A stretch of 64,000 nucleotides of DNA from Mytilus edulis (GCF_963676685.1 NC_092346.1:50435062-50499061); one strand, 5' to 3'; positions 46,901 to 60,084 are shown, counted from the first letter of the stretch. Program-made: numbers and translations. The notes: generated by a model from the letters alone, not told the origin.

Positions 46901-47796
46901 AATAAAAATTCACTAAATTAGAAGGGGAGGTAACTCGTATGAAATGAAGGTTTCGATACGATAAGGTATTTCAACTAAGTGATGCAATTTTGCTCTAAAT
47001 TTGTGAAGTAAAATTCAAGTACACTATGCCAAGATCAAAATTCATGTATATTTTACTCTTGGGAAAGTTGAGGGGGTACATTATTAAACCTTGGGTATTT
47101 TATTATTAATATATACTGCTTAAATGTGATTCTATCTGAATTGAAATCAGTTTGCCCAGGTGAAAAAGCCTCCTCCACTATTTTATGGAAGAAGCATTTA
47201 GTAATTGGGAAAATGTGATTGAATTTGATTCTGAATTTCTAAAATTAGTTAATATTTATATATAAAACAAAATCATTTATGATTATCACAAATATTGACC
47301 ATCAAAATTTTTAACAATGTTTCTGGATTATGAAGAGCCATTTTTAATTATAAAAGTTTTCCTCATGTTATTTATTACAGAAGCCAAATGATCATTTGAT
47401 TAATAATAGCATAACACCTTCTTTATTCTCATAATTAAAAAAATATCGAGATATATATAAATATGCCAATATAAATCCAAGTGGTACTGATTACATTCTT
47501 GTCGGTGGATTCTTGAATAAGTTTCATTTAATATTTAAAACTTACCAAAAAGTATTTTCCTTTAGAACATATTCAGTTTGAATACATAGATGACAGTATT
47601 TTTAGTTAGCATTTCATGGGAACAACGTAGTTGGAATTTTGACCGGAATTTTTTTTTTTTTAAATCGGGCATTCAATAGTGATGTATAGATACAATTTAG
47701 AAAGTACTATAAAAACTGGAAATTAAATAATAAACTCCGAAAGAAGATTGATTTCATTTGATTACAACATACACAAAAAGCGTCCCCGATTATTAA

Positions 47797-50442
47797 AGGG
47801 AAAATTCGCAAAAAAATTAAAATTTGATATTATAAAATTGAGAAAGGAAATGGTGAATATGTCAAAGCGACAACCACCCGACCATAGAGCAAACAACAGC
47901 CGATTATCCTAAATAAATAAGCATATTCCCAAAATATTAAAGGTTTATTCGTCTAGATAAGTGAGTTATTAGATTTTTAAAATCGACTCTCAATTCTCAG
48001 GAAGACGCCATCTTGAAAACTAATGACCACAGATATCTAATTACCACAAAGTCCTAGTATCCAGCATGACATGTCCGTTAATCAGTGTTCAAATGACTTG
48101 TCAAACTGATGGATGTTCTACCCGACCAAGTAATGGAAGAAGTCTACATAGTTTCCAAAATCATCAAATCAAGTAATGGTTCACTTAGATTGATAAGAAT
48201 ATTTCAAAAAATTAATCTTAATTTTTTTAGAGGGTTAAATATTCAGCGTACAATGGTGAAGTCAGGTTGCAAAGCTGTAAATGACAAAAGATCGTATATT
48301 CCCCATTTCCATTCTCAATTTTATTGGTTTTAGCTCGTCACTAAATTTACATTTTTGGCACCGAGATGCAGTTTCAAGTATTATATAGTATTTATGCTAT
48401 AATAATGTAAAAGTAGTCTCAATAAAGTGAAAAAAGTCCGGAGATACTTATTGTGGAGGAATTATAAACTGAGATTTATCTTTGCTGTAAAAGTTTTTTT
48501 AAATGCTTTTTTCTAACGTATATTTTTAGATTATTTTGGGTTTTGATCTAACTTGACCAACGTTTAAAAACTTGTCTTCTTGTATTCAGCATGGCTTAAT
48601 ACCGGTAATTACCGGGGTATTGTAAAAATGACATATTCGGGTATTCTTACGGTCGACTTCCTGACAGGCTTGTTTAATTTAATACACAATGAACAAGGTC
48701 AATGAATCACGTGCGTGATTGCGAGTGAACCAGGTGTGCTCAGGTAAAACTTATAAAATATACCATACCAATACGAAACTGTCCGTGATGTGATCTACAG
48801 CCTGTGTACAAAATCTTAACAAAAAAGAGTGGTTATAAGAATAGGTATAGACCAAATTAAATTTTACTTTTATTTATATTTCAGCACCTATTCTTCCGTT
48901 TTGCTATATAATTGTTGGTCCCGTTATTTTTAATCAGTTCGTCCCGTTTATACCCTCACATATGTAACTTCATTTTCACTCTAGAAAACTGTTACGTATA
49001 TTTCAAAATGAATGCCGTTTTTTATAATTGTTCATTCATTTTACATATAGAACAAGAATATCAATTGGGAAACTTCGGACTATACAAATGCAGAATATAC
49101 TGTGCCGGTTTGCTTTCGTCTAACGAGATAAGAGAAATGAAAAAAAACTGTCATGTAAAAACAAGCACGCTCAAATCAAAATATAAAAAAATATGTGAGT
49201 AAAAATTAACTGGATCAGAAAAATTAACAACCTTTGATCTCGAGTGTATTGGTAATAAATTTATTTGTTTTTATAGTATAGCTTCTTCCATTATCCAAAT
49301 GATATCAGATAATCTATATAATTTCATAAGATTAACCCTTCCGACCTCACTAGAATCTGAGACTATGTGTTATAGTGGTATCTGCTAAAATCTATAAATG
49401 CCAATTATAACGCTAGAAGTAAAAATGTAATACAGGTACACCTTTCATTTGGTCATGGCTTTCAAATGTCTTAATTTAAGTGTTCCCGTACATTTTTTGC
49501 CTATTAAGAACAATTAAAATGCTTGTGTAAAACTAGTTTTATTTTCCCTATAAAAAAATATAAATAATTGATAAGAGTGTATATCATTTATTCCGACAAC
49601 TAAATTTAATTTCCAGACTTAAACCGGTTCATTTCTTAGTTTAGTAACTTCTTTGAATTCAAATAAAATAATAGCACCAAATATAATTAAATAATTCCAC
49701 GGCGATTCACTTGTATTTGTCAACACCTTGAAAATGTATTTTAAATTTGTATATTAGACTTGACCTCCTGTCGTATAATCCACTGATCCGAATAGACAGT
49801 CACACCTGGCACGGTGTGCCCTAGAGGCCAAGCTATTTACCGATCTGCAAATAACATTTCACCTTTATACAGGCCTTTCACGAGTATTGTCGAAGAATAA
49901 TACACACATCGCATAAATAAAGTCATAACGTAGACAGACAAAGGTCAATAAGCGTAAACCTATATATTGTCTAAACAGTTTAAGTTATATACTTTAATTT
50001 ATTCACTTTATCAGTCTCAAAAAGTATAAATTTAAGCAAAAAAAAAAATAATTATAATAATTTCTTGTGCTGTCTACAAAAATAATTCGAAATATATACG
50101 GTAAATATAGAAATTTTACTCGTGAATGTGTACAACTGCACGACTGTGCGTTTTATTTTCTTATTATCGGATGGTTATTAGTTATAGCATTAGTCGTCGG
50201 CACGCTTACGATAACGGTAAAATATGATTAAAAACCAAGACTTTTAATGATTGTATTTTAAATCCCGGCATGCAAAAACCAGGAGAAAACGTCACGACCT
50301 ACAGGAAGTAGTTAATATTTTTTCATTAATTATTGAATTTCTCCTTTATCACTGCACATATAGCGATAAAACTTTGTGAGTATATATATTATGTCATAAT
50401 GAACATATTTAAACCATAAGTAAAAAATCGCGAATTTTCCCT
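47797..50442. mobile_element. Possible TTAA-flanked DNA transposon (non-autonomous)
   Basis: AGGGAAAATTCGC at 47797-47809 is exactly inverted at 50430-50442, and both ends abut TTAA (47793-47796 and 50443-50446). TTAA duplication is the hallmark of piggyBac-type insertion. No transposase-like frame is found in the 2.6 kb between. The open frames at 48109-48333 and 48912-49202 have no recognisable domain; the second ends near a GTGAGT site but has no other support. Confidence 0.5.
47828..47915. repeat. Interspersed repeat fragment 3
   Basis: AAATTGAGAAAGGAAATGGT, then GTCAAAGCGACAACCACCCG and AGCAAACAACAGCCG. Same core type as 6755-6875, lying just inside the left end of the TTAA-flanked segment. 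Confidence 0.6.
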
Positions 50443-50446
50443 TTAA

Positions 50447-52149
50447 ACCATTGAACAAAATTTTCTTCTGGAATGCAGTAAAATGATTTGCCCATCAATT
50501 TCAGTAGTTCAATTTGGCATACTTTAATATGCAACAACAGTCTAAGCTTAAAAAAAAAGAGGTTGGAGATTAACCCAGAGTGGAAAGCCCGCGCTTATTT
50601 GATTTGTTTATAATATTTTGTCAAATTGATTAATGTAGAAATGGTGATAGTTGAAATAACTTTAGATGAGGTTTATTAAGTTGTAAAACATTTTAGGTCA
50701 TTGGGTCCAATGATCAACTGATATTAATAAAACATTTTAAAACATTGTCTTGTTTGCATTGCCAGTGCTTTTGGGTTGTTGAAATTTGGTTTGCATAGCA
50801 ATTAATTCATGCAATTTTTGGTGGTAGAGACACCAGTTTCAAAGGATAAAAACTGAAATTTCAGATTTGTAATTAAACAATTTCCCCAATTTTTTTACTG
50901 TTTTCAATACATCTTGATTGTCAAATTGGAGAGTAACATAGTACATTTGTACTTGAAACTAAATTTAGGTCACAGTCATTTGCATTTAAAGTTTCATAGC
51001 TGAACATTATTGTTCATCTTGAAAGTTGTTTTTGAAGATTAAACAAATATCAAATTATCATTTCAGAAATACATTGAGCTTTGAGCGCTGCGTCTCTTAC
51101 TAACATATAACATAGTTTCTTTTTGGTGTAGCTTTCAGGAGTTAGTGTCTGGTTTTTTCTTCTGTTTTTTTTCATTTGTTCTTTGGATGGTGTTATGGTT
51201 TTCAAGTGTTCTGCTTTCAAAGGAATCTTCATATGTAATTCTGATATGAAAGTATTTGATATTTGTACGGTCATTTAAATATTAAACAAAAACCAATTTG
51301 GAGCTTAAAGCTACTTTGAATTTTTTATAATTTTTGATACAATATCAAAAGCAAATGTCTTAAATCAAATTCTAAATTGTATTTGACATATTATGATGTA
51401 TTGGAAACGAAAAAATTAAATGTATATTTGTATCTTAAATTGAATTCAAATATTCAGAGTATTTGTTTCTTTAAAGCACTTATTGCTAACAAGGTAATGG
51501 TGAAGTAAAAGTAACATTTCAAAATTATAATCTAATTGGATGTATCTCTTATCTATAAAAATCACTTAAATCTTTAACCAAATGGGAAAGCAATTAATTA
51601 AATCATTTGACACCCCCCCCTAAAAAAAAATTTCATTCTGATTTATCTTAAAACTATCATCATTTCCCAGAGAAATTTAAATAATCATCCCTAGCGATGA
51701 ATGGTAGTAAAATCTATTTTGCTTCAGATATCTCATTCTTGGGTTAATTTTTCAACTCTAATCCCCAATAATATGCTTTCATTCAGACATTTTACAAATT
51801 CTCCATACAAATCCCCAAAAAAATAATCTTGTGAAAAACTAAAATTTGTGGTTCTCATGAATAATAATAAAAAAAAACTGTCAATGATAGTGAATTAATC
51901 CACAGTATTCACTTTTTGCTTGAAAAAAATTGTAATCAAGTTTTATCATTAAGCCTCAAATGTTGTATATAAGCAACATCCATTACATTTAAGCAAGGGA
52001 GATAACTTGTTTCAAATTTTAATTTTATGATGAAAATTCTAAAAATAATTTCTGGGAACAGGCTATTTGTTTATGTCTTCTTTGTCCATTCAACATCATA
52101 TTTTTCTAAAATCAATGTAATTTTTATTCGATTTAAAAATATTTAGTAA
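50447..52149. other. Unannotated AT-rich stretch
   Basis: No supported exon. Contains a fragment of the 38482 MITE family near 51838-51912 and a poly-C/poly-A junction near 51610. Confidence 0.5.
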
Positions 52150-53170
52150 ATATTTGGTTTATAATTATGATTTTGACTTTTACCGTTCAGGAGTTATGGT
52201 TCTTGAAAGATTGAAAAATGGCTTTTCCAGTCATGTATGTGCATTTACTCATGAACTGTTCGACCAAAGCTTTTCAAAGGAGTAGGTCCGGTAAGGACCG
52301 ATTTTGGCCTCAAATTTCAGGTTCAATTGATGAAAGATTTTGACCACTTTTTAAACTCTTAAGTGTCTATTTTATTTGATTCAATTAGTTTATGTGAAAG
52401 ATTTGAACTGATTCTGTCATTAAAAATGATCCGATTCAAGCTCAAATATGAAAAATCTACTAAATATGCCAAAAAATGCCACTTTTCAGATGGTTTTTGT
52501 CAAAAATGAAAGTGGTCGCATCCGTGTTTATCCTCAACCTTTATATATGTTATGTATAATCATAAAATACAACTTACATTTTAATATTAAGGATGAACAC
52601 GAATGCGGCCACTTTCGTTTTACAAGATTACCGTCTTAAATTTAACTAAAATGCTAGAATTGTGAAGATTTCAGTGATTTAGCATGACTTAATGGTACTT
52701 GTACCCGATATATGTGCATTGTATTGTCAAAAACAGCCCATATTTATGTAACAGAAACATTATACTGTTCAATTAATAAATAAAGTTTACATTTTTACAA
52801 TTTTGTAAAACTGCTAAATTTTGGGGCCAAAAAGGGGTCTTACCAGACCTACTCCTTTTAATATGTTGTTACTGATGACAAAATGGAGGTCAAGTACAAT
52901 AATGTCAATTTTGACTTTAACCGTTCATCAGTTATGGTTCTTGAAAGATCGAAAAACGGCGTTTCCATTCATGTTGTTGCATTTACTCATGAACCATTCA
53001 ACCTAAGCTTTTCAAATTTTAATATGTTGATACTGATGACAAAATAGATGTCAAATTTGATATTGACGATTTTCACTTTCACCGTTCATCAGTTATGGTT
53101 CTTGTGATAATTACAGGACACAAATAAATGTTAATAAATCCGGTTTGCTGTCGTTGTGACAGCCTCTTGT
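52150..53170 (+). mobile_element. Tandem-core element, family T5, split by a MITE
   Basis: Units with CCGTTCATCAGTTATGGTTC, CATTTACTCATGAACCATTC and AATATGTTGTTACTGATGAC lie on both sides of the MITE at 52276-52858. The 3' end is the hairpin CTGTCGTTGTGACAG followed by CCTCTTGTT, close to the CCTCTAGTT end of family T1. Confidence 0.6.
52276..52858. mobile_element. Fold-back MITE, family A copy 3 (583 bp)
   Basis: AAAGGAGTAGGTCCGGTAAG at the left and inverse AGACCTACTCCTTT at the right. Inner pair at ~52507-52536 and ~52588-52620 is built on AAAGTGGTCGCATCCGTG and CGAATGCGGCCACTTTC. Inserted inside the T5 element. Confidence 0.8.
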
Positions 53171-53280
53171 TAAAACATTTATTAGATTCATAAACTATTC
53201 TGGATTTTTACCAAACTTGAACAGAACTTGGACAAAAGCTTCTTTCAATTAAAAGATAAAAAAAGACTTTAGGGACTGCT
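53171..53280 (+). repeat. Fragment of family T3
   Basis: AAAACATTTATTAGATTCAT and a CCAAACTTGAACAG-type core match 9310-9380. It directly follows the T5 3' end, so T5 probably inserted into an older T3 copy. Confidence 0.6.
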
Positions 53281-53579
53281 ACAGTGATTTAATAAGATAT
53301 ACATATTATGGTTCCTATGGCACATCATCAGGATTGCAATTACAGGAAAGTACAGAATTTTGTAATGATAATTTGCATTTCACAATGACAACATCAGGAT
53401 AAATTATAAATAGGGAGTGAAGGTAGATGTGAATTATCTTTAACTGGATCAAGAATGTAAAAATAAAATATGTTTTTGTAAATTTGGACGACATTTGACT
53501 TGCAATTATGTACCATTTACTATGCTGGATGTAGTACAGACTTGCTTACGGTACCATTTCAACACTGGAAATAGTACAT

Positions 53580-53795
53580 TTGTCTGAGCGAAGCCAATTG
53601 GAAGCACGTACCTCTTAGTGAAGCTAATTGGGAGCACATACCCTCTGTCTTGTTGCGAAGCCAATTGGAAGCAGTACATATATACCTCTGTCTGCTAAAG
53701 CTAATTAGAAGCAGTACCCCCGGCAGAGTGGTCCCAATTAGAGGTAGTAACTCTGAGCGAAGCCAATTGGAAGCATGTACCTCTGCAAAATTTGA
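53580..53795. repeat. Minisatellite of GAAGCCAATTGGAAGCA units
   Basis: Five or six imperfect units of GCGAAGCCAATTGGAAGCAN, GTACCTCTG with variable spacing; one unit reads partly inverted (CCAATTAGAGGTAG). Confidence 0.75.
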
Positions 53796-54139
53796 TTAAA
53801 CACTATTCAACAAATTTTATTTAACATTCTTTTTAAACTTGACTCCCATTATTACCTTCTTTTATTTTTTATTTATTATTTTTCCTCCTGTTGACATTGT
53901 GAAGTGCAAATTATCACTTCACCATTTTGTACTCTTTAGTTTTTATTCTAGAAATTAAAACATGCCAATATAGTTTAATTACTCCAACAAACCATGAAGT
54001 ATTGTTATAAGAATTATCATAAGTGAATCTTTTATAGACAATTCAAATAAAAAAAATACTATGCATTTTGCTGATTATATATTTTACTGGGAATTTAACT
54101 TAATGTAACTGTAAATGTAAAATACCATTAATACTTTTT

Positions 54140-54725
54140 GTCCAGCCTTCAATTTTAGTTGAAAAAAATTAGACCTAGTCATCCTACATTCTGTCAGCGG
54201 CGTCGTCGTTACCGATCACAAATATTCACTCCTTTCTAAAACTATTCCGGATTTCTACCAAACTTCGACAGAAGCTTGTTTATGATTAGAAGATAGTATC
54301 CAGAAGTAAATTTTGTAAATAAGACAAATTAATTTTTCCATATTTTACTTATAAATGCCAGGATACAATACATTCACTCTGTGGTTAAAAGTTTTTAAAA
54401 TTTTAATAACTTCTTAAAATATTCTGGATTTGTAAAAAAAACTTGGACAGAAGCTTGTTTACGATCAAAAACTAGTATCTAGAAGGAAAATTATTTAAAA
54501 CTTTGTTCCTGTTTTTCTGTATTTTACTTATAAATGGACTTAGTTAACCTTAAATACAATCTGAAGTTAAAGTTTTAAAACATTTATTAGATTCATAAAC
54601 TATCCTGGATGTTTACCAAACTTGGACAGAAGCATCTGTAACAATCAAAAGATAAGAAAAAGACTAGGGATTGCTACAGTGAATCTCAGACACTGCATGG
54701 GTTCTGGGGAACCATTACAATTTTT
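54140..54725 (+). mobile_element. Tandem-core element, family T3, second copy
   Basis: TTTGTCCAGCCTTCAATTTT leader, CG-rich GTCAGCGGCGTCGTCG, units with CCAAACTTGGACAGAAGC, and a degraded 3' hairpin GGGTTCTGGGGAACC. More diverged than the copy at 8817. Confidence 0.65.
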
Positions 54726-55728
54726 TTGATGATCAATGCAATTGAATCAGAACATAAACTAGTTTGAACTCTGCCTTTTATCCTGGATGGGAGCCCCCTC
54801 TCTTTAGAAATAGCTTAAACCACCCCTGGGGGTTTAAATAATTGCTTTTTTATCATTTGAAGATGGAAAAAAAATATTTATGTTATTACATGGGATTTGT
54901 TTCCTCTACAAATGGCCAAAAAGAGCTGTTTCCTGTCTGTGTATTGACTGGAGCTAGTTCTGACTGTTATCCTCCATTTAAGGAACCAGTCATTCCAAGA
55001 GTTACCTTGTGCTAGTCCATCTCTATTAATGTCAAGATATCAGTGATTTCTCTTCTTTTCAAACGGAGGTTTTATGAAGCAGTCTTATGAAAAACAAAAT
55101 TTGACATCACCTGCAATTAATATGATACATGTATCAAACTTGATTTGGGAACAAAAATGTCTCTTTTGAATTGTAAATTTTGGAACTTTTTTCTTCAGTT
55201 ATTACATTTTAAAATTTAATGATTTTTATCACATGCAATTTGAATTTGGACAATTGTTTTTTTTTATTCTAAAGAATCAACATTTTTTTACCATTTCTTT
55301 AGTTCACAATTTTTCTTTCTAAATTTGGTCCTACAGACGGTACCAGTTTTGTGTAATTATGACTTAACTGCAGTTTGAAATGTTAATAATTTTTCTAACT
55401 TTTCTTGAATTGGGAGCTTTTTATCTAAAATCTTTTTAAGAAGGTTCACCTTTTTAAATTCCATATACCGTATTTAAATTTCAGTATTTAAAAGACCATT
55501 CTCCATTGTTAAAGGAAAATATGAATTTGCACAACTGAGCTTCTTCAGGCTATGATCAATTTTTGGAGTATAATTTTCATGCTTTTGATGTGCATGATGA
55601 TAAACTTAAAAGAAGGGATATTTTATTAAACTATGCTCCAAAATATTAGAAAATGTTTGTGATTTATAGGTGTTAGCCAATTACTATTCTGTTCTTTTTT
55701 TATTACCTCTTTTTTTTAGGTCTTTACA
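54726..55728. other. Unannotated AT-rich stretch
   Basis: No exon or repeat that I can support. Confidence 0.5.
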
Positions 55729-56523
55729 TATCAGATGTCTCCAAACTAATATAAGAGCTATTATTTAGAGCTCTCTAATAAAAGAAAATACAGGTTACCA
55801 ATTTAGAAGCACACCTGGTATTTTTACTGTATTTTATGTATGAATTAAAAATATTATTTGTATATTACATTGAGAATTACTTCAACTGCCATGAATGGAA
55901 AAAGAAAATATTGTGAGATGCTTTGGAACATTCTTGGGACATTTGTACACTTGATTAAATACAATGGAAAGGACATTTCGTTAAGTGCATAAATTGGATT
56001 CAGTGAACTGACCAGCACAAAGAATTATGTTGAAAAGTATGAAAAAGTAACCATGGTAGCAGCTCCAAGGAAGATGGTTAAATAAATCTTCAACCAAGTC
56101 TGAGGCTTTACCAAGAAAATGAGAAGGCAAGTTTAATTAAGTCAAACAAGTTCTATACATTCTGTACATTATTTGATAAAAAGTGTATATTTAGAGCATA
56201 CAACGCAGTTACAGTGGAGAAAGTGATGTTGCTAACGTAAAATGTTATTTTTTGCCTTTCAATGGGAGATAACTCATTGTAAAATGTGCAGATGATTTAC
56301 CTTTATGAACAATAAAATATGTTTAAACCATTATTTTTGTGGAGTTGAAATTCAATAAGTAAATTTATAAGACTTTTTTTTCTTTTTTCATCTTTTACAT
56401 TGATTTTACAGTTATTGATGTTATACCTTTGTGTACACGTAGTCAGAAATCTGAACAATATTGGTAAATGTAGGGGAAATGGAAATAAGTAAAGTATATA
56501 AATTGTCAATTTTTATATTTTAG

Positions 56524-56591
56524 GTTCTTTCTGTGAGATGTTTTCATGGTGTGGGAATAAGACTTGGTGGTCTAATACAGCTAATATATAG
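56524..56591 (+). other. Copy 1 exon-like block E2
   Basis: TATTTTAG acceptor and GTAGGT donor. From 56536 through 15 bases past the donor, about 67 consecutive bases are identical to copy 2. Confidence 0.65.
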
Positions 56592-56945
56592 GTAGGTACC
56601 AGTATACAGTTTCGAAAAGAAGAAAGAAAAAAAAGATAGATGTAGTACATGTATAAAAATAATTAGATCTATTTTTTACTTGCCTTGCCTTGAAATAATT
56701 AAACACTAAATTTCTGTTATTTATTTCTACCCTCTCTTTTGATATCAGTACAAATACAATGTATAGTGTAAATTGAAGGATCTAACATGATTATTTGGTT
56801 TGTTATGTTGTTGGATTGCTGTCTAGTCAATATGTTCTCAACATCTAGTACATGAATATAACCTATTTCTTTTTAATTTTAATACAGTAACAAGTGATCC
56901 TTTTAAACCATTTTATTAATAATATGACAACATTTTATATTTCAG

Positions 56946-57009
56946 ATTAGCTTCACAGCTTGTCTGTAAGGATTGAAGTTGGGAATGGGCATTGGAGCTG
57001 GCTTTTATG
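56946..57009 (+). other. Copy 1 exon-like block E3
   Basis: TTTCAG acceptor, GTAAGA donor, 64 bases. Its counterpart at 61939-62003 is about 88% alike and one base longer. Confidence 0.6.
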
Positions 57010-57672
57010 GTAAGAACCAGTACATAAATTAATGAATTATTCAGCAAAGAGCATGTACAAACCTAGTTCTTCATTATTCTAAGAAGTATTATACTTTAAT
57101 TATGCAGAGAAGTAGTATACTTTAATTTTTCTTAAAACTATAATCGTATATATAATCTGGAAGTAGGACATTGGGTGGTATGACGATAAATAAAGGAAAT
57201 AAAAAATTATACTGTTACTTAGAAAATCTGTTTTCTAAAATTGTCCCCATATATAAAGTAAAAGAAGATCATTGTCAATGAAATAACTCTCTCAGAGACC
57301 AAATGACATGGATGTAAGCAACTTATGGTCACTGTATGGCCTTCAAGAATGAGCAAAACATATACTTTACAATTAACTATGAAACAGAAAGAAGGCGACA
57401 TGAAAAAATGTGAAGCAATTTAAACAAGAACGCAAACAGCTAGATTTATGATGAAACAATGAAATAATAACAAATATGTTGGACAACAACCAACTACTTG
57501 TCATCCCTTGTTTGCTAAAGAAGACTGGTTGTTTGTAAATTCATGTCAATACATCACTTTAAAACAAAGTAAATCAATTTTCTATGCATCATCAATGCAA
57601 TAACCAGTTACTGATCCCTTTCCATTGAATATATTATTCTGACAGATATTAGAATGCATATTTCTTTTTCAG

Positions 57673-57792
57673 GTGACTTTAGCTGTGGCTGCAGGAAATT
57701 ATTGTGCAATACAACTGAAACAAAAAAGAATGTAATTCAGACTATTTTTGTGTATGTTTGAAAAAATGTTTATAATTTTTATCACAAATAAA
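57673..57792 (+). other. Copy 1 exon-like block E4 with AATAAA
   Basis: TTTTTCAG acceptor. One frame reads VTLAVAAGNYCAIQLKQKRM to TAA 57733; another reads DFSCGCRKLLCNTTETKKNV. AATAAA at 57787 could end the transcript. Confidence 0.45.
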
Positions 57793-58689
57793 AAAAAAGA
57801 ATGTCAAGATTCTCCATTTTCAGCAAGACTGGAAGTTGTATGCTAAATTGATACTTCAGAATTTTACAAAATAACTTGTAGACCTACTTGAGACTATCTT
57901 TATAATGGTCCATGTGTATTCAAAAACATTTCCAGTAGGTTAAGAATGGAGAATCTAAAAAAAAAAAAAAAAAGAAATGTATTTTTTTATTTTTCGTATT
58001 TGTATGATATATTAAATATTTTTCCAATGTTTTGTTATTTGTAGCATTGTTTTTAGCTCAAACAAATTATTTCAAAATAATCATAGTAAAGAAACATCCT
58101 GGTGAAAAAAGATTGATTGATTTTTAGTGTTACTCACCACTTTCAGCAATATTGATTATATCTTGGTGACCATTTTTTTAATGGTTGAGAAAGTCAGTAA
58201 TGGGAGAGAACCACCAAGGTGCTAAATATTTTTTGTAAATGTTTGAATATTTTATATCAAATTATTTATTTTTAATTATAGCTCTACAATTTTGTATTTT
58301 TGTTAGATATAGCAATGATGTGGAGTCCTAACAAATGAAATTTTTTGGCAATGGGAGGTAATAAATTCCCCTGTTTAACTCCTCATTCTTGAAATTTCCT
58401 CATGGTAGGGAATATATAACTATTTACTTGATTTTCACATTTGTTTTTGCTTTGATATCAGATGCATACTAGCTAATACAAAAAAATGTATTTACTGTTA
58501 TTCAGAGTTCTGTAAATAAAAAAAATGTAAACAGAGGTCTAGATAATAGTTTAGAGGGTGGGCGAAGTCATGGGTCATTATGGGTAGAATTGATTTGGTG
58601 AAATTTTCAAGATAAGTGATTAATTGAGAGTGCATCTGATATTTTTTATTTATTTCTATAAATAACGGACGATTGCAATTAAGATAATG

Positions 58690-58784
58690 ATGACAGCCAC
58701 CCTGGCAGCCAGGAGAGCAGCTCAAAGGAAGATGGTCAATAAAATCTTCAACCAAGTCTGAGGCTTTACCATGAAATTGAGAAG
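58690..58784 (+). other. Copy 2 exon-like block E1 with GC donor
   Basis: 24-codon frame from ATG 58690 to TGA 58759. The block ends GAGAAG before GCAAGT, the usual form of a GC-AG intron start. Copy 1 has the same GAGAAG|GCAAGT at 56121-56132. Confidence 0.45.
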
Positions 58785-59255
58785 GCAAGTTTATTGAAGT
58801 CAAACAATTTTTATACATTTTCTAGAAATATTTGATAAAAAGTGCATATTTATCTTTCTTTTCTGCGTGAAAAACATCTTTGAAGAATGTAGTTACCAGT
58901 TTAATATTTTGAGATACCAGTTACATTAACAAGAATTTCTATCACAATTACTGGAGTAAATCCTGAGAAAGGAATTATATCTCAAGGGGAGACTAGTTTT
59001 ATTAACAGCAACATTTGTTCATTCAATGGGAGACAACTCATTTTCATTATTTAAATTAGTTGAGTTCAGTTGAAATTCAAATCATAAAACTTTGACAATT
59101 TTGTTTTGTTTTTCAATCTTTATAAATTTTACAGAATATGTGGATGTTATACTATTGGTACATGAAGTAAGAAATCAGAACAATTTGTAAAGTAATCTTT
59201 AGGGTGACATAGAAATTGGTTTGTAAAATAAATAAATGTATTAATTTCTTTTTAG

Positions 59256-59323
59256 ATACTTTCTATGGCATGTTTTCATGGTGTGGGAATAAGACTTGGT
59301 GGTCTAATACAGCTAATATATAG
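59256..59323 (+). other. Copy 2 exon-like block E2
   Basis: CTTTTTAG acceptor and GTAGGT donor. Frame ILSMACFHGVGIRLGGLIQL; differs from copy 1 only in the first dozen bases. Confidence 0.65.
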
Positions 59324-60084
59324 GTAGGTACCAGTAATATTAATCCTGTTTAAAAGAAAATAATTCTATAAATAATATTATTTGGAAATAAGTACTGACT
59401 AGGGTTAAAGGTTTATAAGAGTTTAGTCAACAGTATACTCTTTATTTTATCAGTACCATATGACAATGTTCACTTGGCAAAATATGGCCTTATAGATTTT
59501 AAATTTCAGCCTTTATGATAGAATATCAAAAATGCCCCATCTGGTTCTTCAGTGGATATATTTCAAAAGACTTAATGCAACATAAAATAAATCGCTTCTT
59601 TATAATACATTGTAGACTCTATAATTAACTATATTGGGAGATATCATCAAAATGCGATGATTTTATGGATTTTCTGACCTAAACGCTTTAAGAATACCTT
59701 TGGTCCAAAATGTTTAATAAACTAAAGGTGCTAAGGGTAATATTTAAATTACAAGACATAAACTATTTCTGGATCAAGGAAAGTGAATTATGCTAAAAAA
59801 AAGTTCTGAATTGTGAAAAAATTGGGCCTTCATTGGCGCTTTTGCAAAAACAGCAAAATTGCATAATCAACAGGTCATTACTTAGTAGTTTATATTGTGA
59901 GGTGCCAAAAAGATGATGTGGTTATTTTGTATCAATAATGATACCACAACAATGTATATGTCAAATTTGTAGTTTTTGGGCCTGAATCAAAAAAGATTAA
60001 AATCTTACGGCCAACTTTAGCTTTTTTAAACCGACCCTTTATACTATAGGATTGAATTGGGTTGTTGGTTTGATGTCTATTATT

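Larger units (their letters stand above)
55729..58464 (+). ncRNA. Duplicated multi-exon transcription unit, copy 1
   Basis: Copy 1 of a tandem repeat whose exon-like blocks are conserved in copy 2 (58465-63700). Blocks: E1 around 56040-56126 with AAG|GCAAGT, E2 56524-56591, E3 56946-57009, E4 from 57673 with AATAAA at 57787. E2 and E3 have AG/GT borders. One frame is open from E1 through E2 (VLSVRCFHGVGIRLGGLIQL) into E3, where it ends at TGA, but it has no ATG. Another reads GMGIGAGFYG across E3 into DFSCGCRKLLCN in E4. With no convincing start I call it a transcript of unknown coding status. A small secreted or membrane peptide is an alternative. Confidence 0.45.

Noticed and set aside
48109-48333. 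74-codon + frame as a small gene
   Set aside because: No Kozak-like context, splice sites or recognisable sequence; lies within the TTAA-flanked segment.
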